IMG/VR virus record: IMGVR_UViG_3300037296_000148
Coordinates: 1 to 31,157 of that record
Reading direction: 5' to 3' (one strand)
From: a virus
DNA length: 31,157 nucleotides
Part shown: in pieces, positions 8,486 to 15,878 of the stretch
Layout of the letters: every line of letters begins with the position of its first letter
How positions within the stretch are numbered: the stretch's first letter is position 1
Notes under the pieces: model-generated
The model's database searches: none
Told to the model about the DNA's origin: nothing
The model's input: the letters and a program-made list of their open reading frames with translations, nothing else
Position numbers and translations under genes: made by a program

Positions 8486-8809
8486 ATGCGTAACTTTGTA
8501 TCCGACGGCATCGCGCCATCCATCACTGCAGAAACTGACGTCAAGTCTGGCGATCTGATCGTTGTCGGCGACCTGGTGGGCTTTGCCCAAGCAGACGCCC
8601 TGGCGGGCGAGCAGGTTGGTATCGTCACTGAAGGCATTTTTCGCGTCGACGTGAATTCGATTTCTGATATCGCCGTTGGCGACGTGATCTACGTCGATTT
8701 TGGCACTCTGACGACAGATGGCGCAGGCAAGCGCGCTGGCGTTGCGACCCAGGGCGGCACGTCTGTTAATGGCATCGCAGCTGACGTTCACGTCAAGCTT
8801 AACGCCTAA
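8486..8809 (+). CDS. Capsid cement protein, DUF2190-like
   Basis: A 107-residue beta-rich protein with the DUF2190 layout: MRNFVSDGIAPSITA at the start, GDLIVVGDLVGFAQADALAGEQVGIVTEG in the middle, and alternating small and hydrophobic residues to the end (VGDVIYVDFGTLT). Members decorate and stabilise the mature capsid and are usually encoded directly after the protease and capsid genes, as here. It is flanked by hairpins on both sides (8424-8443 and 8819-8839), which would set its own RNA level. The ribosome-binding site is a purine-rich AAAGAAAG. Confidence 0.8.
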   Translation: MRNFVSDGIAPSITAETDVKSGDLIVVGDLVGFAQADALAGEQVGIVTEGIFRVDVNSISDIAVGDVIYVDFGTLTTDGAGKRAGVATQGGTSVNGIAADVHVKLNA

Positions 8810-8818
8810 TCCCGAGAT

Positions 8819-8839
8819 CCTGCGGCCGCTCCCCGCAGG
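8819..8839 (+). terminator. Hairpin after capsid cement gene
   Basis: CCTGCGG and CCGCAGG form a perfect 7-base stem around a 7-base loop, 9 bases after the stop codon. No T-run follows, so it is at most a partial terminator or an RNA-stabilising structure. Confidence 0.6.
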
Positions 8840-8903
8840 CCCCGTCGCTGATTGCCGAAAACTCTTGGCGGCGGGAACCAACATAAAAAAATGAGGTCGC
8901 AGC

Positions 8904-9230
8904 ATGACGCCAACTTTTCAATCCGCACGCGACAGCTGGCATCAGAGCCTACCGATCGTCATGCTTGACTGCAGCCGCGGTCAGCGCGTCGCGATCGATG
9001 CGACAAACCCCGCAGTCAGTGATGCATTCGCAGACCTGACGGCCGTCATGATGACGTCGAGCGTCGACTGTTTCGTGACGATCGGAAGCGACCCCGTCGC
9101 GATCGATGATTCCGGTGCATTTCTTCTGACAGCCGGCTTGCCGTTCCACACGCTTGTCAAGTCAGGCAATTCGATTTCCGCGCTATCCGTCGCAGATGCC
9201 GGCGCGCTCTACATCGTGCCATTGGCGTAA
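8904..9230 (+). CDS. Uncharacterised head protein
   Basis: I do not recognise this 108-residue protein. It is predicted to be mostly beta strand (LPIVMLDCSRGQRVAID, SSVDCFVTIGSDPVAI, AGALYIVPLA) with few charges and no membrane segment. It sits between the capsid cement gene and the arginine-repeat gene, so it is probably a virion component such as a second decoration or head-completion protein. GAGG lies 9 bases upstream of ATG 8904. The sequence does not settle the function. Confidence 0.6.
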   Translation: MTPTFQSARDSWHQSLPIVMLDCSRGQRVAIDATNPAVSDAFADLTAVMMTSSVDCFVTIGSDPVAIDDSGAFLLTAGLPFHTLVKSGNSISALSVADAGALYIVPLA

Positions 9231-9234
9231 CGTC

Positions 9235-9585
9235 ATGCTAATTTCAGTCGCAACCCTCTTCAGCCAGCCGCGCCGCCGCAGCTTGCTGTCAGGCATTCCC
9301 GGCGGCGGCGGTGGCACCGTTATTTTGCCTTTGCCGTCGTATGACGCAGCACCTGCGACGCCGATTGACGCAACTGCGGCAACGATCACAGCCGCGCGCC
9401 GCGCAACGCGTCTTCAAACGCTGAGCGCATCTGCAGCGACGATCACAGCAGCGCGCCGCACAACGCGCTTTCAGACGCTGAGCGCATCTGCAGCAACGAT
9501 CACAGCAGCGCGCCGCACAGAGCGACAGCAGACACTCAAATCAACAGCGATGACGATTACTGTCGTCAGAAAGAGAGCAGCATAA
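9235..9585 (+). CDS. Arg-rich tandem-repeat protein
   Basis: A 116-residue protein of unknown function. After an N-terminal segment and a Gly-rich hinge (GIPGGGGGTVILPLP) it carries three full copies and one partial copy of a 19-residue unit, AATITAARRTTRFQTLSAS-like, each with three or four arginines. The DNA repeats with an exact 57-base period. The region is strongly basic, and arginines recur in a way that could form a charged helix face or bind nucleic acid or the capsid interior. No clear ribosome-binding site precedes ATG 9235, so translation may depend on coupling to the upstream gene, which ends 5 bases before. It overlaps the next start (TAATG). Confidence 0.6.
   Translation: MLISVATLFSQPRRRSLLSGIPGGGGGTVILPLPSYDAAPATPIDATAATITAARRATRLQTLSASAATITAARRTTRFQTLSASAATITAARRTERQQTLKSTAMTITVVRKRAA
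9376..9579 (+). repeat. 57-base tandem repeat (3.5 units)
   Basis: The anchor ACGATCACAGC and its variants recur at 9382, 9439, 9496 and 9553, exactly 57 bases apart. Units 1-3 differ by few substitutions; the fourth is partial and more diverged. The unit encodes a 19-residue Arg-rich repeat in frame. Confidence 0.9.
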
Positions 9586-10616
9586 TGAGCATTCTTGCAG
9601 CGGACGGACTCCAGCAATACACAGCTGACCCTACGTCAATGATCAAGCCATTCGGTCCGTGGGAGTGCAACTCCGGATCCTGCGTTCGCGCGAGTCTTGG
9701 CATCGACGGCGCGCTAGAATTCACAACGACTTCGACTGTGGGATCGTCCGTAATGGCCTTGCCATTCGTGGATTCGCCGGCCGCTGCAATGGCATGCTAT
9801 GTTCGCCTGCCAAATCTCGGCGGCGGTCCATCATTCGGTTTCACGAATGCACTATACAATGCGCGCAACACGGGAAGCTTCAGTCCAGTAATGGCTGTTT
9901 ACGTGAGGTTGTCAAACACCGGCGTCCCGTCTCTGTATTATGACATACCGACATCAGCGAGCGGCACAGCTGTAAACTCTATCATGCTTGCACAGCTTCC
10001 AGCATGGACTCAGGGTCAGACGTATCACGTCGAGATGTTCGTAGATCACAGCGCTCCCGTCGCGATCTGCAAGGTCTACGTAAATGGCGCTTTGCAAGCT
10101 GACGTGACATATGATCGTGACAGAATCACGAACGAGTATCGCGCTCTATCTTTTGACAGAGTTGCGTTTGCGGCGGGCACATCAACTGCATCTGCACGTC
10201 CGTTTTTTTCAAACATACTTGTTTATCTTGACAACCCTGCCGGCGGAATTGTCGTCCCCATCGGTCCTCACGTCGTCGACAAAATGGTCACGCCGGACGC
10301 GAATTTAACTGCGGGTCCAGCTGACGACGCGACGCGTGTGACGATCAGCGGTCAAGCATGGACGCCCTTCGACGTGTCTGACTTGGCAGCCGGCGGAGAA
10401 ATTCTGGGTGCTTTTGCACACGTGCGACTCGCAGGCGTAGACGGACAGCAGCAGTCAGATGTTGGTTTTGGTCTCGAGCTGAGCGGTGTAGCGGCATTTG
10501 AAGAGCAGATCACTATCACGCCGGGTCAGCCGACTCTCTTGTTTACGCGCGGCATCGGCGTGCGGAGTCTTGCAGAATTGAATAGCGCAGTTCTGAAACT
10601 GCGGAGCGTCAGCTGA
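9585..10616 (+). CDS. Structural protein with lectin-like domain
   Basis: A 343-residue protein of unproven function. Residues about 35-215 look like a concanavalin A-like (LamG-type) beta sandwich: ALEFTTTSTVGSSVMALPF, MACYVRLPN, GQTYHVEMFVDHSAPVAICKVYVNGALQADV, then FDRVAFAAGTSTASARPFFSNILVY, a pattern common in sugar-binding domains. A second beta-rich part (about 225-343) may be an attachment domain. Its place among head genes suggests a capsid-bound fibre or decoration that could bind cell-surface or environmental glycans. The start overlaps the previous stop (TAATG) and the stop overlaps the next start (TGATG). Confidence 0.6.
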   Translation: MSILAADGLQQYTADPTSMIKPFGPWECNSGSCVRASLGIDGALEFTTTSTVGSSVMALPFVDSPAAAMACYVRLPNLGGGPSFGFTNALYNARNTGSFSPVMAVYVRLSNTGVPSLYYDIPTSASGTAVNSIMLAQLPAWTQGQTYHVEMFVDHSAPVAICKVYVNGALQADVTYDRDRITNEYRALSFDRVAFAAGTSTASARPFFSNILVYLDNPAGGIVVPIGPHVVDKMVTPDANLTAGPADDATRVTISGQAWTPFDVSDLAAGGEILGAFAHVRLAGVDGQQQSDVGFGLELSGVAAFEEQITITPGQPTLLFTRGIGVRSLAELNSAVLKLRSVS

Positions 10617-10963
10617 TGAGCGGCGCTTCATTCTTTAACAGCATGTTTGCAGACGCCGGGCGGATCTTCACAGATTCGTTTGGCGACACATACGCTATCA
10701 CCCTGCCTGATGGCCAGATCGTCAATGTTGGCGGCATCTTGTCGACGCAAGAAGACCCGGTAATGGTGAACGATGATGGGATGGCGGTCATGAGCACATC
10801 GATCAGGCTTGACTTGCGACGTGATGAAGTGCGCGCCGCGGGTATTGAGTATTACGAAGATGTTGGCGGTTCATTCGTGACTGTCGAGAATAGAGACTAC
10901 CGCATTGGACATGTCGACGATGACATGAAAGCATTTCTTCGCTGCAAACTCCATACTGCCTAA
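10616..10963 (+). CDS. Head-tail joining protein, gpFII-like
   Basis: A 115-residue protein matching lambda gpFII in size (117) and in its central pattern: an N-terminal helix (FFNSMFADAGRIF), strands AITLPDGQIVNVGGIL, an STSIRLDLRRDEVRAAGIEYYED segment comparable to the PSLFVRTDEV region of gpFII, and a C-terminal FVTVENRDYRIGHVDDDMKAFLRCKL. It would bind below the gpW ring and join the tail. It is coupled to the preceding gene through a 1-base overlap. The assignment rests on pattern and order, not on a search. Confidence 0.65.
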   Translation: MSGASFFNSMFADAGRIFTDSFGDTYAITLPDGQIVNVGGILSTQEDPVMVNDDGMAVMSTSIRLDLRRDEVRAAGIEYYEDVGGSFVTVENRDYRIGHVDDDMKAFLRCKLHTA

Positions 10964-11046
10964 ACCATCCCTCCCTCCCCCCTTCCCTCTTTCTTCCGCA
11001 GTTGTGTGTTTCCACCCGCCCTCTTCCTGCCCTGCATGCGCTAATC
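10964..11046 (+). repeat. Polypyrimidine tract with dispersed repeat copy B
   Basis: This gap is almost entirely C and T for about 70 bases. Positions 10998-11035 are the clearest copy of the dispersed repeat (GCAGTTGTGTGTTTCC followed by ACCCGCCCTCTTCCTGCCC). The transcript of the preceding operon would be C-rich and G-poor here, as expected for a Rho utilisation site. A late-promoter-like element follows directly. Confidence 0.7.
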
Positions 11047-11076
11047 CCATCGTTTTTCCGCGCGACGCAGTATCGT
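11047..11076 (+). promoter_or_regulatory. Late-promoter-like element P3
   Basis: CCATCGTTTTTCCG, a 10-base spacer and TATCGT (followed by TG), ending 25 bases before ATG 11102. It would drive the tail genes. Confidence 0.75.
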
Positions 11077-11101
11077 TGTTTTAACGCAACTGGAGATCCG
11101 C

Positions 11102-11503
11102 ATGCATCCGCGCACGCAAGTTCGAAACGAATTGAAAGCTCTACTTTCAGAGCTTCCAAGCGGTGCGCCCGTTTTCATGACGCACGTGCGTGAGTTGCGT
11201 CGTGATGAGAAATTTGCGGTTGGCGTCTTCGTGCCCAACGAGTCATTCGCAGCAACCGCTGGCCGACCGATTGAGCGGACGATGAATTGCGAAATTGTCG
11301 TTGTGACGCAGACGGCTGGCACTGGCGAGGACGCAGTCGCATTCGCTGATACGATCTGCCGCGATATCGAAATGCGCATCGCAGACGGCGTTGAGCGCTT
11401 CGAATTCCTGGGGTCTTCGCAAGATCTGACGGCAGGCAGCGATATCACGTGCGTGTCTACGATCACAGTCGCAATTACATATTTCGATAACTTGGAAAGC
11501 TAA
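11102..11503 (+). CDS. Tail terminator, gpU-like
   Basis: A 133-residue protein of the size of lambda gpU (131). Its start MHPRTQVRNELKALLSEL and the layout of one helix, an extended strand, VAFADTICRDIEMRI (helix) and a final strand pair TCVSTITVAITYFDN fit tail-terminator folds. These proteins cap the tail tube and set the interface with the head. It precedes the tail tube gene by 5 bases, the order seen in lambda (U then V). GGAG lies upstream of the ATG. A late-promoter-like element and the polypyrimidine tract separate it from the head genes. Confidence 0.7.
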   Translation: MHPRTQVRNELKALLSELPSGAPVFMTHVRELRRDEKFAVGVFVPNESFAATAGRPIERTMNCEIVVVTQTAGTGEDAVAFADTICRDIEMRIADGVERFEFLGSSQDLTAGSDITCVSTITVAITYFDNLES

Positions 11504-11508
11504 ATAAA

Positions 11509-12276
11509 ATGGCAACAATTCTGAAAGAACTCGGCTCTGAAAATTACGTCATCGGCAAGATGGTTTTCAATTTTTATGAGCATGACAGCGCCGGCGGCTA
11601 CAAGCCCGGGCAACGTCTTGGTTCGATGAACTCTTTCGCGCTGACTGTGACAAACACAGAGACCGAAGTTTTCTCAAACGAGCACGACAACAAGCAAGTC
11701 GTTCTGAAGCTTGTCGACTCGACAAAAGTCGACGTCACGATGACAGCTGCGCAATTGAGCCTGTTCAACAGCGCCGCTGCGGTGCAAGGCAAGATCGACG
11801 TCATCGTGCAAGACGCGGCCACGGGCTTGACGCGCACTATGGTTGCGGCAGGCATCTACAAGCTAGACGGCTACGCAGTCAAAAACGTCACAGTTATGAC
11901 CGGCACTGCCGACCCTGCAGTAAACAACACTGATTACACGATCGACAAAGTCTCGGGTCAGATTGAGACATTCGTTCCCGATTTGACCGTCACTTACGAC
12001 GTGCCAGAGCTTCTGCGCGACGGCATCGGCTTTGCAAGCTCTACGGGCATCCGCGGCATGATCGTAGGCCGCGGCATTAATGCTCAGGGCAACAAAGTAA
12101 TGGTCGAGCTCTGGGACGTCGAGCTGCGACCGTCCGGTGCGCGTGAATATGTTTCTGACGCGCTGCAGACTGTCACGCTTTCGGGGTCCGCTTACCCCGT
12201 GACGGGCAAAGAAGAAGGTTACGCAATCGGCGTGCAATCTGAGATCACTGACGAGATGCTTGACGGCGGCATTTAA
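11509..12276 (+). CDS. Major tail tube protein
   Basis: A 255-residue protein in the position of lambda gpV, with the expected beta-rich composition: repeated strands such as NSFALTVTNTETEVFSNEHDNKQVVLKLVDS and TKVDVTMTAAQLSLFN, and a C-terminal part (VMVELWDVELRPSGAREYVSD, LQTVTLSGSAYPV) shared by siphophage tail tube subunits. It polymerises around the tape measure to form the tail tube. A strong hairpin directly after the gene suggests that high expression is separated from the downstream chaperone genes. No close SD; the gene lies 5 bases after the preceding stop. Confidence 0.85.
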   Translation: MATILKELGSENYVIGKMVFNFYEHDSAGGYKPGQRLGSMNSFALTVTNTETEVFSNEHDNKQVVLKLVDSTKVDVTMTAAQLSLFNSAAAVQGKIDVIVQDAATGLTRTMVAAGIYKLDGYAVKNVTVMTGTADPAVNNTDYTIDKVSGQIETFVPDLTVTYDVPELLRDGIGFASSTGIRGMIVGRGINAQGNKVMVELWDVELRPSGAREYVSDALQTVTLSGSAYPVTGKEEGYAIGVQSEITDEMLDGGI

Positions 12277-12282
12277 CAGAAT

Positions 12283-12304
12283 TGGCGCGGCTTCGGCCGC
12301 GCCA
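12283..12304 (+). terminator. Hairpin after tail tube gene
   Basis: TGGCGCGGC and GCCGCGCCA form a perfect 9-base stem closed by a TTCG tetraloop, 6 bases after the stop codon. No good T-run follows, so partial read-through into the chaperone and tape measure genes is expected. Confidence 0.75.
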
Positions 12305-12340
12305 CACGGCTACTCAATAAATTAACATTCGGAGCACACG

Positions 12341-12772
12341 ATGACTGAAGACCGCGAATATACACTTTCCGACCTGATTCAGGAGCGCACAATCATTGAC
12401 GTCAAGCACGGCAAGCTAGAAGTCTACCCCATCGGGCTTGGCGATATCGCGCATCTTTTAGCGATGTTCCCAGCATTGCTTGAGTTCATGGACGGCAAAA
12501 GTGACTCCAAGAAGATTGCGAGAATTGCAGCAATCGCACCTAAAGCCATTCCGACGGTCATCGCCACGGCGTGCGGGGATAATTCGCCGTCTTCCGTAGC
12601 CATGGCGCGACGCCTCAACGCATCTGATCAGCTGAAATTGATTAATGCTATTTTTGAGACCACGTTTTCGGGGGGGGTCAGCGATTTTTTCGACGAGGTC
12701 GCCGCGATGATGGGCCAGGCGGCGGGGGAGATGGATGCGAAGACAGAGGAGTGGGTAAACGCAGCTCCATAA
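12341..12772 (+). CDS. Tail assembly chaperone, gpG-like
   Basis: A 143-residue protein placed between tail tube and tape measure, the usual site of tail assembly chaperones, which coat the tape measure before tube polymerisation. The N-terminus (DREYTLSDLIQERTIIDVKHGKLEVYPIGLGDIAHLLAMFP) is typical of this family in siphophages. Near codon 112 there is a run of eight Gs (12670-12677) whose first seven form the slippery heptamer G-GGG-GGG in the correct phase. A -1 slip there leads into the downstream frame. GGAG lies 8 bases before ATG 12341. The start of the following frame overlaps its stop (TAATG). Confidence 0.85.
   Translation: MTEDREYTLSDLIQERTIIDVKHGKLEVYPIGLGDIAHLLAMFPALLEFMDGKSDSKKIARIAAIAPKAIPTVIATACGDNSPSSVAMARRLNASDQLKLINAIFETTFSGGVSDFFDEVAAMMGQAAGEMDAKTEEWVNAAP
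12670..12676 (+). promoter_or_regulatory. -1 frameshift slippery heptamer
   Basis: In the frame of the upstream gene the sequence reads TCG GGG GGG GTC, so the seven Gs at 12670-12676 have the X-XXY-YYZ arrangement. The -1 frame has no stop from 12676 to 12978. A GCGA/TCGC hairpin with a T-rich loop lies just downstream. Confidence 0.75.
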
Positions 12773-12978
12773 TGAGCACTCTTGCGGAGATTGCTGAAGA
12801 GGTGGCGCAGACACACGGTTTGGACGCCACAATGGCCATGCCGCCCAGAAAGATAATGGCATTAGCGCATTTTATCGGCAAGCGAAGAAAACGGGCCCTG
12901 ATAGATACAGCCATTGCCGGCAGGCTTGCACAGTCTGACAAGTCTTCATGGCAAGAATTCATTAAAGAAAGCAATTAA
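12676..12978 (+). CDS. Tail chaperone frameshift extension, gpT-like
   Basis: This frame is -1 relative to the gpG-like gene, open from the slippery site to the TAA at 12976-12978. Fusion gives about 212 residues: 112 from the first frame, a Gly/Arg-rich joint, and MSTLAEIAEEVAQTHGLDA onward to QEFIKESN. The role matches lambda gpGT, whose T part binds the tail tube subunit while G binds the tape measure. An ATG at 12772 overlapping the upstream TAA could alternatively give a free 68-residue protein by re-initiation. The T part has a basic central stretch (GKRRKR) and helical ends. It ends 3 bases before the tape measure start. Confidence 0.75.
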   Translation, partial: GQRFFRRGRRDDGPGGGGDGCEDRGVGKRSSIMSTLAEIAEEVAQTHGLDATMAMPPRKIMALAHFIGKRRKRALIDTAIAGRLAQSDKSSWQEFIKESN

Positions 12979-12981
12979 GTC

Positions 12982-15312
12982 ATGGCACAGCCGCAGGATA
13001 TCACAGTAGAGATTGGCTCAACGGGCGGCGGTGATGTTGTTGATCGTCTTCGTGATATTCAGCAGTCCGCACAGCGACTAAACAGGCCATTTGCGGCGCT
13101 TGGCGGCAGCATTAAGAAGAGCTTCTCTTCGATGAGTTCCGCCGTGACTGCCAATATCGGCAAGATCGGAGTTGCGGCCGCAGCCCTGACTCTTGCGGCC
13201 CCCGCTTCTCTTATTGCAGGTCTTGAGAAAGCTAAAACCATCGCTGGTGAGGTCGCTGATGAGCTTGATCGAATCAAGACATTTAGTGACGGCGTATCTA
13301 TTAAAGAAGCAGCTGAAGCTGGGGCGATCATTTACGCCGGACAGTTGAACGGTATGCCGAACGCTGAAGCCGTTCAGGGCATGCTTGTAAAAATGGTTGA
13401 GGTCGCAAAAGGCGCAGCAGAGCAGAACGACGTCATGCTTGGCGGGCTTGCGCGACTTGGCTTTAAGCCATCCGACTTCTTTAACTATGCAGCAAATTCA
13501 TCTCTTGTGAATCTAGAAGATATCAAATCTGGATCAGAGATAATGCTGGCTTATATGGAACGCATCAAGAATGCGCCAGAAGGCACCAACTTAAACTCAG
13601 TGATGACGCAGCTTTTTGGAGCGGCCGACGCGATGAAGACCGCGCGCCTCTTGAGCACTGATATTGACGCAGTCACTGCGTCAATGGAAGAGTATTACAG
13701 GCTGACTGGATACGATCAAGCCCAAGTCAATAGTGCCCTTGCCTACGCAGACTCTTTAACTGCAAACGCAGCGGCAATTCTTGGCGTCAAGACAGCGTTT
13801 ACGACAGACCTGTTCCCCGCATTGACACAAAACAATAAGCTATTCCAAGAATTCACTGTTAGAAATCGCGAGATCTTTGAAATACTTGGTGGAGTTGTTG
13901 CTGATTTCGCATCTCAATACACGCCTATACTGATTGGTATCGGCGATAAGTTGCTTGCGTTTATCACAACTGATAATGGCGTATCTGGGACGCCAATTGA
14001 GCGATTCTTCGAGCGCGTCAGTGGATTGATTACGACTGTGGGGAAAGGGATTGAAGGCCTTTTAGTCTTCATGACTTCCGGAGACATAAATTCCGACTTC
14101 GTTGCCGGCGTCGTTAATTTCTTGAATGACACAAAAGAGAAAGCTATTGAGTTTATTGAAGTCATGAAGTTGCTGGCAACTGACTTGACTGAAACAATCA
14201 TTCCCGCGATCGATAAAGCGATCACCGTGTTCTCAAATCTACTCGACAAGCTTGGCGTAGAGGGTCCCGGCACGAAAATTGCGATCGGCGGCGGACTTTT
14301 GATTTTTGCGGGCACGCTAACGTCAGTGATCGGACTTGTTGGAACCGTCGTGAGCGGTATTGCGACATTGACCGGCGGCATCATCGCCGGTTCCGGAGCT
14401 GCCGCGGCCGCCGCGGGCTTGTTGTCTTCTGCCGCGGCTCCACTTGCAGCAATTGCAGTGACTGGACTGGCGGTTAAAGGAACGGCGGATGTTGCTTCTG
14501 GCGTTGATGACATAGTTCGGCGCGCAGAAGAGCTCGGGAAGACAAATAGCGAAGCATTCGTCGCGGCTTATGCAAGCGCAGCACTCAAAAAACTAAAAGA
14601 AGACAACAAGATTGGAACGTTCTTCCAAGACGCTTTGGGCGGCGTATTCGGAGACACAAACGCGGAATTTGTTGCTAAATTTGACGTTATTTCAAAAGAG
14701 GGTTCGTCAGAAGAAGCTATCGCCGGCGTCATGCAGGCGGCGAAAGACTACGGCTGGGTGGTTGGCGATGATGGCCGCGTGGAAATCTATGCTGGCTTTA
14801 CAGTCGACGGCGTGAAGTTTGACGAAGCCGTCAATAAAGACACACAAGACGCAGCAAACGCATATTTCGACAAGCTGGACGCGGTCCAAGTCGCAGTAGA
14901 CCCCGCTTTCGCGGCGCTGGAAGTTGGCATTGATGCGAAAGTCAAAATGCCGTCGATCGACCGCATCCGTTCCGCGCTTCAGATAGACGAGATCTACGGA
15001 CTTGATGCTATACGCTTGAAAGTTCAAGAAACGCTAAGCGCCGTTGGCTTGAGCGTCACCGCGCTTGTTGATCTGAAGATCGGCAACCTGGACGGTTTGC
15101 GGTCGCAGATCGAAGGCGCGCTAGACAACATCATTGTCAATCTGACGCCCGACATCGCAGCGTTCTCTTTCGATGCCCCGCAGAGCGGCCCGCAGCTCCA
15201 GCCCGTCATTATCAACATGCCTGGTGCTGGTGAATTTGCGTTCCATGGCACGCCGGACGAAATCAAGCGGCTTGGCCGCGCAGTCACACAGAGCCGGAGA
15301 TCCACGCCATGA
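12982..15312 (+). CDS. Tail tape measure protein
   Basis: A 776-residue protein that sets tail length. It has the usual layout: N-terminal VGSTGGGDVV-type strand and helix (DRLRDIQQSAQRLNRPFAALG), long helical stretches, a hydrophobic Gly/Ala-rich membrane-like region (about residues 435-505, with IAIGGGLLIFAGTLTSVIG and SGAAAAAAGLLSS), and a C-terminal part with repeated short strands. By the usual rule of about 0.15 nm per residue it predicts a tail near 115 nm. The last 4 bases overlap the next start. The hydrophobic region is a candidate for membrane penetration during DNA ejection. Confidence 0.92.
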   Translation: MAQPQDITVEIGSTGGGDVVDRLRDIQQSAQRLNRPFAALGGSIKKSFSSMSSAVTANIGKIGVAAAALTLAAPASLIAGLEKAKTIAGEVADELDRIKTFSDGVSIKEAAEAGAIIYAGQLNGMPNAEAVQGMLVKMVEVAKGAAEQNDVMLGGLARLGFKPSDFFNYAANSSLVNLEDIKSGSEIMLAYMERIKNAPEGTNLNSVMTQLFGAADAMKTARLLSTDIDAVTASMEEYYRLTGYDQAQVNSALAYADSLTANAAAILGVKTAFTTDLFPALTQNNKLFQEFTVRNREIFEILGGVVADFASQYTPILIGIGDKLLAFITTDNGVSGTPIERFFERVSGLITTVGKGIEGLLVFMTSGDINSDFVAGVVNFLNDTKEKAIEFIEVMKLLATDLTETIIPAIDKAITVFSNLLDKLGVEGPGTKIAIGGGLLIFAGTLTSVIGLVGTVVSGIATLTGGIIAGSGAAAAAAGLLSSAAAPLAAIAVTGLAVKGTADVASGVDDIVRRAEELGKTNSEAFVAAYASAALKKLKEDNKIGTFFQDALGGVFGDTNAEFVAKFDVISKEGSSEEAIAGVMQAAKDYGWVVGDDGRVEIYAGFTVDGVKFDEAVNKDTQDAANAYFDKLDAVQVAVDPAFAALEVGIDAKVKMPSIDRIRSALQIDEIYGLDAIRLKVQETLSAVGLSVTALVDLKIGNLDGLRSQIEGALDNIIVNLTPDIAAFSFDAPQSGPQLQPVIINMPGAGEFAFHGTPDEIKRLGRAVTQSRRSTP

Positions 15313-15878
15313 TCCGCAAAAAGCATACCCGACTGGATATTTCAGGGCTCTTGATCGTTGGGGGTTCTGATACAGATATCGCAGTCTCCATCGCGCCCAT
15401 TCCTCAAGCGTCCGACATCCGCCGGACGGTAAACGGTGACGCCGTAAACCTGGCACGGACGGTTTTTCGCAAGTATAGCGTCAATGTTTCCGGTTCCGGC
15501 TTCCGCCCGCCGGCCCTCCTGAACTTGAATATCGGCGACTACTGCGAAATTCTTGTGCCGGATCTTTTGACGTTTTCCAACAGTCCGACAGTAGCCCCCA
15601 TTCTGCCCCGCGCCGGCGTGGACGTGCGCGGTATCACCCAGGACGGCGAGACCGTTCGCCCCTTCGATCAGCCCGCAGACCCCCGGCCTTTGCAAAAGTC
15701 ACGAACAGCGGCGCGACTGGCGGCCCTGCGCAACCCCGGCGAATATATGATGTTCGAAAACAACGTTGTTGCGTTGCGCTTTCAGCCGGTTTTCGCATGC
15801 ATCATCACCGGCACATCAATCAGTCAGAGCGAGCGCACCGCTGATAGCTCATGGACTATTTCAATGGAGGAAATATAA
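15309..15878 (+). CDS. Tail protein, distal-tail position
   Basis: A 189-residue protein in the position of distal tail or minor tail proteins. It starts with a basic segment (MIRKKHTRLDIS) and is otherwise strand-rich (GLLIVGGSDTDIAVSIAPIP, YSVNVSGSGFRPPALLNLNIGDYCEILVP), ending in VFACIITGTSISQSERTADSSWTISMEEI, a pattern seen in beta-sandwich tail proteins. I cannot assign it to a family with confidence. ATGA overlap with the tape measure stop means translation is coupled. GGAGG close to its end serves the next gene. Confidence 0.6.
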   Translation: MIRKKHTRLDISGLLIVGGSDTDIAVSIAPIPQASDIRRTVNGDAVNLARTVFRKYSVNVSGSGFRPPALLNLNIGDYCEILVPDLLTFSNSPTVAPILPRAGVDVRGITQDGETVRPFDQPADPRPLQKSRTAARLAALRNPGEYMMFENNVVALRFQPVFACIITGTSISQSERTADSSWTISMEEI

